DNA of 64,000 nt, taken from positions 9,874,023 to 9,938,022 of the forward strand of contig JAKSZT010054335.1 in NCBI GenBank assembly GCA_026826555.1, read 5' to 3'. Source of the DNA: Tolypeutes matacus. Taxonomy: Eukaryota > Chordata > Mammalia > Cingulata > Chlamyphoridae. The translations under genes were made by a program, and so were the position numbers. The notes under the pieces were generated by a model, which had not been told where the DNA came from, did no database searches, and saw only the letters and a program-made list of their open reading frames with translations. Shown here piece by piece: positions 57,091 through 64,000 of this stretch. Positions within the stretch are counted from its first letter, which is position 1; each line of letters opens with the position of its first letter.

Positions 57091-57674
57091 TATTTGAAAA
57101 AGCTACTAGTGAAATCATTGTAACTGCTTCACAATGGTGTTGTTTTAGCCCAGATATTTTTTTCCCATTTCTTATATCTCAATGTATGTTTCAGTAGATA
57201 TTTTATATATTTAACTCAAATCAAAAAGTACTAACGATAACAAGTGGCAGTTTAAAAATTGAGTTAAAGTGAAAAACAATTGAACTGACTGGAACAAATT
57301 TGAGAGTTCTTTCAAAACTTGTTTGGGACTGTTCAGTAAATCCGAGATGGAAAAGTGAAAAGTTTCAGATGCCCTTGACATTTCAAGAGGGGAAAGAAAA
57401 CAGAAAAGGGAAATCATCATAGCAGTCTGGAAAGAAATTACCTCCAAATTGTTGTGTCAGCTGTGCCAGATGGCTTTAGTGGTTTTTAATGGAATTGGTG
57501 GTATTTTTAAAATGTCTGAGAAAAATAGATGAGGTTCTTCTTTCCTGATGTCACAGAAGGTGGATGGGAAAAACAAAAACAACACCTTTAAATAATTGTC
57601 TGTTTTAAGTCCGCTGGCAACCTTACCGCCTCGCTGAAGGCGCAGCAACAGCCTTCGGGAGTGTCCAAGCTCCC
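57091..57674. promoter_or_regulatory. CpG-poor candidate conserved element
   Basis: Almost no CpG over 500 bases and no repeat recognised. AT-rich words such as AAAAATTGAGTTAAAG and TTTAAATAATTG occur. It lies between two LTRs that have not invaded it. Function is a guess. Confidence 0.28.
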
Positions 57675-58187
57675 TGCTCTAGTTTCCAAAGGCTGCCAGT
57701 GCTGTGTTCCAGAACTGGCCTGGCCTTTAAGCCTTTAAAATGAGAATTTATCAGGTTGAAAACTTACAGTTCTGAGGCCACAAAAGTGTCCAAATCCAGG
57801 CATCATCAGAGACACTGTCTCACCGAGCTGGAGCCGTGGGCCATCAGGCACGTGGGAGAACACGGTGGCAGCCGGCTCATCTCGCTTCTCCCTCCAGCCG
57901 CGTTGCTTTCAGCGACCTCTCTCCACGGGCCTCGCCTCTCCGCCGTGGGCGATCAGGCATGTGGCAGGGCCGTCGGCTCGTCTCTCCTGGCTTCTCTGTC
58001 GCTGCGACTTCTCTCTGTGTCTCTGCTTCCAGTCCTCTGTTTATAAAGGAGGCCAGCAAGAGGCCCGAGACCCGCCCTGGGTCACGCCTCGCTGAAGCCG
58101 TCCAATCAAAGGGCCGCAAACCCTCAGGAGTGGATTTGTTTAAGAACATAATTTTTCTGGGGCACACAAAAGACTCAAACCAGCACA
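57675..58187 (-). mobile_element. MaLR-like solo LTR
   Basis: In sense (minus) it starts TGTGCTGGTTTGAGTC, then CCCCAGAAAAATTATG, and ends AAACTAGAGCA. The + strand contains 'AGTTCTGAGGCCACAAAAGT' and 'CCAAATCCAGGCATCATCAG', the usual antisense end of this family. No exact target duplication is seen. Confidence 0.7.
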
Positions 58188-58369
58188 TTTTTTTAGTGGT
58201 GAAAAATGTGCTTTATGAGTATAAATAAATAACTGTGTTTTAGGGTAGATATATTTATTCAGAACTTGTTACACATGACATATATAGTCAAATAGAAACG
58301 CTATAGACCTGTTACACACATATTCTATGCTATAAAATAATATACACTGATAGTGCGCTTTAGATAAAT

Positions 58370-58640
58370 CGTGTGGTTTGTGAACAACAAAAAAATAGTA
58401 GGGTAGGTTGGGGGAAATACACCAAGTATAAGGTATGGACTCGTTAGTAGTAACACTTTGCCGATGTTCTTTCATAGTTTGTTAAAATGTTTCACAACAG
58501 CGCAAGGTATCGAGGTGGGGTGGTGTATGGGAGCCCTGCGTGTTACGTGTGCTTGTTTTGTAAGTTCACAACTTTTACGATACACTTGGTTGTGTGTATT
58601 CAAGTGTGGATGGTATACTTCAACGAAATTTTTTTAAATG
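58370..58640 (+). mobile_element. Retroelement 3' fragment
   Basis: 'CACCAAGTATAAGGTATGG', GTTTCACAACAGCGCAAGG, GGGAGCCCTGCGTGTTA and 'GTAAGTTCACAACTTTTA' resemble the 3' end of a repeat I recall as common in xenarthrans. The class (L1 or other) is not settled. Confidence 0.4.
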
Positions 58641-61329
58641 AAAAGTTATATAAGCTGTGTGCTTCACACGTCCTGACCTTGCCACAGCCCTCGGAGGTGG
58701 GCTTCATCCCTGGCTGCTGCTGAGGCCCGAGGGGGGTGCAAGGCCGCCAGGCCACGCCGGCAGGCCCCAGAGGGGACGTCCGCCTCCAGCCGCCTTCGCC
58801 GCGGTGCTGGTGAGCTGCGGCAGGGACGACGGAAGTCCACGCAGCTGGAAGCTTCCGTGTTCTCACTGGGAAGCTCGGGATGAGGCACACCCCACCAGAA
58901 TGCCCAGCCCTCAAAGGAGTTTAAATGCACGATCCTGGTTTTCCTCGCTGCGTAGGGCTTTCACTCCGCGCTCTCCGCGCTTCTTCAGAAGTCTAAGTGC
59001 GCGCGCTGGCCCGAGCCATGTGGCTTCCGCGGCAGGTCACAAACTCGCGCAGCCCTGGCGCACGGCGACTTGTAGAAAGCTGCTGTGTGTTCCTGTCGGC
59101 AAATGTAGATTTACTGCGTTAAACACACTTCGGCTGCACTACTGTGGGGCCTGCTGGGATGAAGGGAAGGCAGGTCATTTCTTCCTCTTCTTTAAAGTCA
59201 AGTAGGATTGAGCCGGAGGCCTTGGCAGGAAGGACCCGGCGTGTTGGCTGAAGGCGTCCTTCCCAGAGCTGTGTCCTAGAATGGGGAAGGGGAGAGAAAG
59301 CCCCTGGGAGCTCGTCGCAGGGGCCCTCAGAACAGGCTGTCCCAGAGATTCCGCGGGGTAGGAAGTCAAAACCAGGGGAGGCCTTTCCGTCCAGCCCCTC
59401 GGCTGCCGCGTGCCGTGGCCATTTCCTGGCACCCCTGTGCTGGGCAGGCGGCCTGGATGCCTTGATCTGGGCACCCTCCCTGCAGGCCACTGCCCCCAGG
59501 CCACAGCCAGTGACCCCTAAGCTGCCCCGAGGCCAGCTCCCATGCCACCCTCCCTCCAGTTCTGGCCATGCTGAGCTCCAAAGCCCCAGGCCCCCTCCTC
59601 TCTCTTTGGTTTTCATGTTTTCCATGCCACGGGAGGAGGTCCCCTTTCCTGCCCCTCCTCTCTACCTCTTCCCAGCGGTTTGGTCACTCCTGCTCTCCAG
59701 GTGCCACTGCCCAGCTCCTTGCCCAGGCCGCGGCGGTCAGCAGGATGCAGAGCCTGGCAGCTGGTCCCGCCGCCCCCAGGCAGCCCAGTCTCTGCAGGAG
59801 ACAAGCATCCAAAAATGGATGGATGGACGAGAGAAGGGACGGAAAGATGGAGAGGTGCTCGGTAAAGCAAGTAAAAGCTGATGGCGAGCGCCAGAGGAAA
59901 AGGAATGTAATAACTCTTAGCCGCAGAGGCGCGTCCGTCTGTCCGCCTGGGCTCAACTGCACACCCCAGCACGCGGGGGGAGTGAACCATGCAGGCCTGG
60001 AGCAGCTGCGGCAGCCCCTGCTAGCCTCCCCAAAGCTGCGCTTTCATTTAATTCCAACGGTGATGCCAACAGTATTTTGTGGATGAAAATCCGAGCTCAG
60101 AGAAGTGGTCGTGGATCTGCCCTCCAGCGGACCTGGCTCCCTGGGCCTGCGGCGTGACCTGCGACCTGGACAGTGGCCCTCGTCACCAGCCGCCAGCTGC
60201 CCCCACCCACAGCGATCGGCCGAGCCAGGCCCCGCTGGGCCTGAAGACTGCCCGGGCTGCGGCCCTCCCCGTGGCACCCCGCACCCCTTCGGGGCCCTGA
60301 AAGTGTGTCGTCCTCGTCTCCCTACTGCCAGCGAGGTCGGGGAGCCTTTAGAAGTGGGAACAGAGCAGGCCCTGCACAGGTGCGTCCTTGGGGCCTCGGC
60401 TGGGTCGGTCCCATCGCGCCAAGGCCGGGCCGAGCCCAGCACCTCCACGGTCGGCGTGGGCTGGAGTGCGCAGCGAGGACGTTGGTGACCTCTCAAGCTC
60501 TGCCCGGTGCCACGCGCTGGCTCTTCTCACTCCTACCCCTCCCTGAGCTGGAGGACTTTCCTCATTTCACGGGTGAGCTGTCAGGTGTGACCTGCGCGCT
60601 TCACCGGGGTGAGAAAGGCGTTTCCACTCAGATACAGCTTACCAGAAAACTGTCGCAAGGCATTGCAGGATCTCCCCCAAGAGCTTCATTGCCTGAGACA
60701 ACCCAGTTTTCTTCTCCCCACAATTGTCTGGGCCTCAGAGAGGAGGAGAATCCCCTGCGAGCCCCCTGTGAGCCCGCTGGCTGCAGTCGTCCGTGAGCAC
60801 TGGCTCTGAGAAGCATGGTGGTTCTGCGGCTTTGAAAGCCCTTCAACAAACATCGCAGGCCAGTGAGTTGGATGCAAGGAAAGGTGGTGCCGCCAGGCTG
60901 ACAGGAGGTGGCAAAATGCGTTTCAGACCTCCTGTGTCACAGCGGCCTCCACAGGCTTCGCTGAGGTGCCTGGGCCTGGCAGGTGGCCTGTGAGAACGAG
61001 GGGAGGCAGGAGCAGCTCTCAGCAGAGAGCAGGGCTTGGCTTCCAGAGGCGAGAACGTCCAGGACGTTCAAGCAGCAGGTAGTGGATGCAGGCAGCCAGG
61101 GGCTGCCGGTCAGGAAGGCCCAGGACCGGCCGGGGCATCGGTCTAAGGGACGCCGTGGCTGGCCAGGCCACGCTGTCACCCCGTCTGCCAGTAGCCGAGA
61201 GGCAGGAACTCCAGGCTTCCTGGTGAAACTGATGCTGGTCACAGCAGGGGTGCTGTGGGCAGGTGCTGGTGGCCGTGGGGCCTTGGCGTGGCCATGGCCC
61301 AAGGCTTATGACCTAATGTCATGACAGCC
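58641..61329. other. Non-coding, GC-rich, single-copy-like DNA
   Basis: Overlapping open frames on both strands and no recognised gene. A short GGATGGATGGACGA run lies near 59815. Possible MIR traces lie at about 60545-60575. Confidence 0.4.
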
Positions 61330-61440
61330 ACGCAAGAGCCCTGTGCAGGGACCCAGGGCCCTGGGAATTGACTCTGCATCCGTGACAGGCTTCTTAAAGC
61401 CTCTGTGCCTCAGTTTCCAAAATTCTCCAAATCTTGGTGC
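61330..61440 (+). mobile_element. MIR fragment
   Basis: 'GGAATTGACTCTGCATCCGT' and 'CTCTGTGCCTCAGTTTCC' match the MIR body ('ctctgtgcctcagtttcc'). The 5' end is indistinct. Confidence 0.55.
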
Positions 61441-61465
61441 AGTTTGCTAGGGCTGAACCCAGCCT

Positions 61466-61552
61466 CTTTTTTTGAGGTACCGGGGCCGGGGGTTGAACCT
61501 GGGACCTCATGTGGGAAGCCAGTGTTCAAGCCCTTGTGCCACTCTGCCCCCA
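61466..61552 (-). mobile_element. Short tRNA-derived SINE
   Basis: In sense (minus) it contains GGGGGCAGAGTGGCACAAGG, an A-box-like part, then a B-box-like GGTTCAACCCC, then CCCCGGTACCTCAAAAA. This is the form of short tRNA-type SINEs common in xenarthrans. The tail is the T run at 61467-61473. Confidence 0.7.
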
Positions 61553-61599
61553 GCCTCTCTTTTATAGGATTAGAATTTAGTCCCAATGGAGTGGTCAGA

Positions 61600-62070
61600 A
61601 TCTGAGTAGTTACACCGGCCCTTGCTCTTGTTCCTCTCCAACACTGGGTTTCTTTTGTTGTTACAGTTTAAAAAAGGACCATTATCTGGGCATGAAAATG
61701 GCAAATATTGTGTCCATAATTAGCATACGGAGACTTTGAGATGGAAATGTGCCAACCTCTTCCAAAGAGAAGCCCAGATACCAGGCCACAAGATGGAGCG
61801 TTTTTCATGAGAGCAGGGAAGAAAACAATTTCCCTCAGTGTTTCCCACAGAAAGGGAGATAAAGGAACTGACGATGAATAAAGTAACCCCGAAACATAAA
61901 AGATGAATTGATGGGAGACGCTGTGTGACTGCTGAATGGGCGATGGGTGGAAAAGTCATGCTTTAAAAAAATGAACTGTGGAAAAAAGAATGGAGCAATA
62001 GTCAGGGGGAAAAGTGAGATCACATGAAAACTCTCAAGAGCGCCCTGGAAAAATAGGGCTTTATGAGTTT
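61600..62070. other. CpG-poor conserved-looking block
   Basis: Low CpG, no repeat recognised, TAATTAGC near 61717. A candidate conserved non-coding element, no more. Confidence 0.25.
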
Positions 62071-62959
62071 AGCAGGAGGACAGCTGGCCTGGGCGACTGG
62101 GGCGGTTTTGCCTCTGGCAGGGCCGAATTGTTATGCTGATTCCACTGGGGAGCCCTAGGACTCTGAATCAGAAGGGTTTTGCAGAAGGGAAATTCCCAGC
62201 ACCAGTTCTCCCTTTGACGAGGAGACTTCTTTCCTGCTCAAATTCTAAGAAATAGTTAGTATCACGACAGAGATTTCCAGCATTGTGCAAAAACCGTAGT
62301 GTTTCCACGAGGCGCTCTCCCCAGCCAGGCTATGTCCAGCTGCGGCGAGGCCGGGCGCCCCCGGGCTGGCTGCGAGTGGGCTCCTGCCTCCGAAGGCACA
62401 GGGCTCCAGCTGCCCACCCTTTGCCTTCTCCCTCCAGGGCATTCTGCTGGCTCAGCTCTTAAAATCTTTTAATTGCCCTTGGACAGGGTGAGCCCCAAGC
62501 CATAGGGTGCTGGGGCAGAAACGGCCTAACCCTCAACGGACTATCAAAATGGAATCTTTTTGGTAAATGTTAAGGGCGACAGAGCCATGTGGTGGGTTTT
62601 TTAAGGAGGTGGCACCTGTCTAAATTCCTGAGTAAAAACCTCCTGCAGAGCGGCCTTCCCCATGGTCTCCTGTGCTGCAGGTCAGGGGGTGACTTCAGCA
62701 GGGTGCTGGGGGAACTAAGTATTAAACCAACTCACACTGACTTGTGATGTACTCAAGACCCCTTAAAGTTGCAGAGTCTTCAGGATTGCAAAAATGGATA
62801 CTGCTTGATTGCAGAAGAGCCTGCAGCTGCCAGCCCCTCCCACCGCTCCCTCTTCCACTGCCGCCTTTCCTGGGCTCCACGCCTAGACCCGCAGGTTTTC
62901 CAGGAGTGTGAGCCCGTGGTTTTTCCGCGATGTCTTTGCTCACAGCAGCACCCACAGTG
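62071..62959. other. Non-coding DNA
   Basis: Single-copy-looking; nothing recognised. Confidence 0.4.
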
Positions 62960-63250
62960 GCTTGGTTAAGGCACCACATCACCTAGCCCAGGTCTTAACC
63001 ACGCGGTTTGTAGGTCTCATGAGGCAAGCTTGTGCGTCAGGGTGTCTCCTAGGGCCAGGAGCACCCCGGGAGCACATCAGGCTCCCCCAGTGTGCACCTG
63101 CCAAGTTACTAGGCATCGTCTGGGCAGCCACCAAACTCCAAAACATCAAGGCTCTGGCACGACCCAGGAGCTTCCTACAGAAAGCCTACCTCTGCTACTG
63201 GGTGTCCAGGTCCGTGAGAAAACTCAAAGACGCACCACAAACTAAGCAAG
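62960..63250 (+). pseudogene. Possible ERV pol remnant (very uncertain)
   Basis: A plus-strand frame contains AKLLGIVW, resembling the beginning of the region after the polymerase palm in class I-like endogenous retroviral pol proteins. Nothing else aligns, and no LTR lies beside it. It is dead if real. It could equally be chance. Confidence 0.2.
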
Positions 63251-64000
63251 CAGAGAGGCAGTCGCAAAGCGGAAGTGAGAGCACGCACTCGAGACCTGAG
63301 TGTGCTTTTGCTAGTGAAGAGGTGCCTGGCGGCTGGGAACTGGGGTTTAAGTGCGGATGAAATGAAGGGTCTCCTTGCCTTGTGGCCCCTGTTGGTAGGG
63401 AAGGGGTTACGGCCAGCGTGTTCTCTTCCCACAGAGTGGGCAGAGCAAGACGTAAGTACTTCCTTGCATCGGAGGTGAATGTTGTCCCTGAGTTTTACAC
63501 ACAATGGCTCAGGCCTGGCTGCCCACAGGTCTTTTGGTTGCCCCTGAGATGTTGTGTTCGCTGCCCCGGCTTTCCCAGTTCCCTATTCTGACCTGCCTCA
63601 CCTCCATTTTTCATTTTTATAATTTCTACTAATATAATATTGCAGTCGTATGGCCAGGTGTATTAGCAAAGAGGAGGCACAAATGAAGAGATTTTTTTCA
63701 TCTCACAACGAAAAGACATTTGTATGATAAGGCACGTGTGAAGATTTTCTTGGCTTTCTTTTATTGAACTACAGATCAAAAGCTTGGTCATTAGTTATGC
63801 CATCCCACTTACAAAGAATCGTCAGCAGTGTTAGACTCCTCGATCTCTAGGGTGTGCTGTGCTCAATTTACGAGAGCCTGCTCTGCGCTGATCAAGAGTC
63901 GGAAGCTGAAGAACATACAGCCTCTGTGCTTTCAGGATTTGTGGTTGAGCAGAACGGTTACGTGGTTACCTGGCGTGGCAAGCGCGAGCGGGACGGTTAC
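63251..64000. other. Non-coding DNA
   Basis: Single-copy-looking to the window edge. No gene is recognised. Confidence 0.4.

Overview
This window is vertebrate nuclear DNA, almost certainly from a xenarthran mammal (sloth, anteater or armadillo). The diagnostic evidence is a set of tRNA-derived SINEs of the xenarthran DAS type, mammal-wide MIR, L1M and Tigger fossils, and lineage-type solo LTRs. I lean towards sloth or anteater from the form of the two-headed SINE, but this rests on memory of the repeats and not on a search.

I found no protein-coding gene I can support. The long open frames are by-products of GC- and CpG-rich DNA (about 4.7-5.7 kb, 31.0-31.9 kb, 53.1-56.3 kb) or of tandem arrays (13.5-13.9, 22.9-23.9 and 44.7-45.3 kb). 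I saw no tRNA, rRNA, CRISPR or bacterial-type feature. The window is best read as intergenic or intronic sequence.

Layout. 0-13.5 kb: mostly single-copy sequence with an eroded LTR (4.3 kb), a MIR (5.8 kb), purine and pyrimidine tracts (8.0 and 8.5 kb) and an antisense L1 (9.1-9.8 kb). 13.5-14 kb: an ATGG array with an assembly gap. 14-21 kb: MIR, an ancient L1-like block interrupted by a MaLR-like LTR, a CpG-poor block with two perfect octamer motifs (17.6-18.4 kb), a solo LTR and a two-headed SINE. 22-30.4 kb is the repeat-dense core: a solo LTR carrying a nested SINE, a 53-bp minisatellite, an L1 3' end split by another solo LTR, a poly-A retroelement whose 5' part is inverted, a Tigger transposase fossil, and a long L1 carrying a SINE. 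30-44 kb: a CpG island, a 65-bp sequence present twice, a 99-bp tandem duplication split by a SINE, L1 remnants, and CpG-poor conserved-looking sequence. 44-49 kb: an 18-bp minisatellite with a second gap and a 1.16-kb poly-A element related to the inverted one. 50-58.7 kb: DNA-transposon remnants, three LTRs and GC-rich or pyrimidine tandem DNA. 58.7-64 kb: largely single-copy DNA with MIR and short SINE fragments.

The most interesting results are structural. Two members of a poly-A, non-coding retroelement family have 16-bp target duplications. One of them carries a 5' inversion of the twin-priming type, and both end their 5' sequence at nearly the same element position. Several LTR insertions also have exact 5-bp target duplications, so a relative order of insertion can be read directly.
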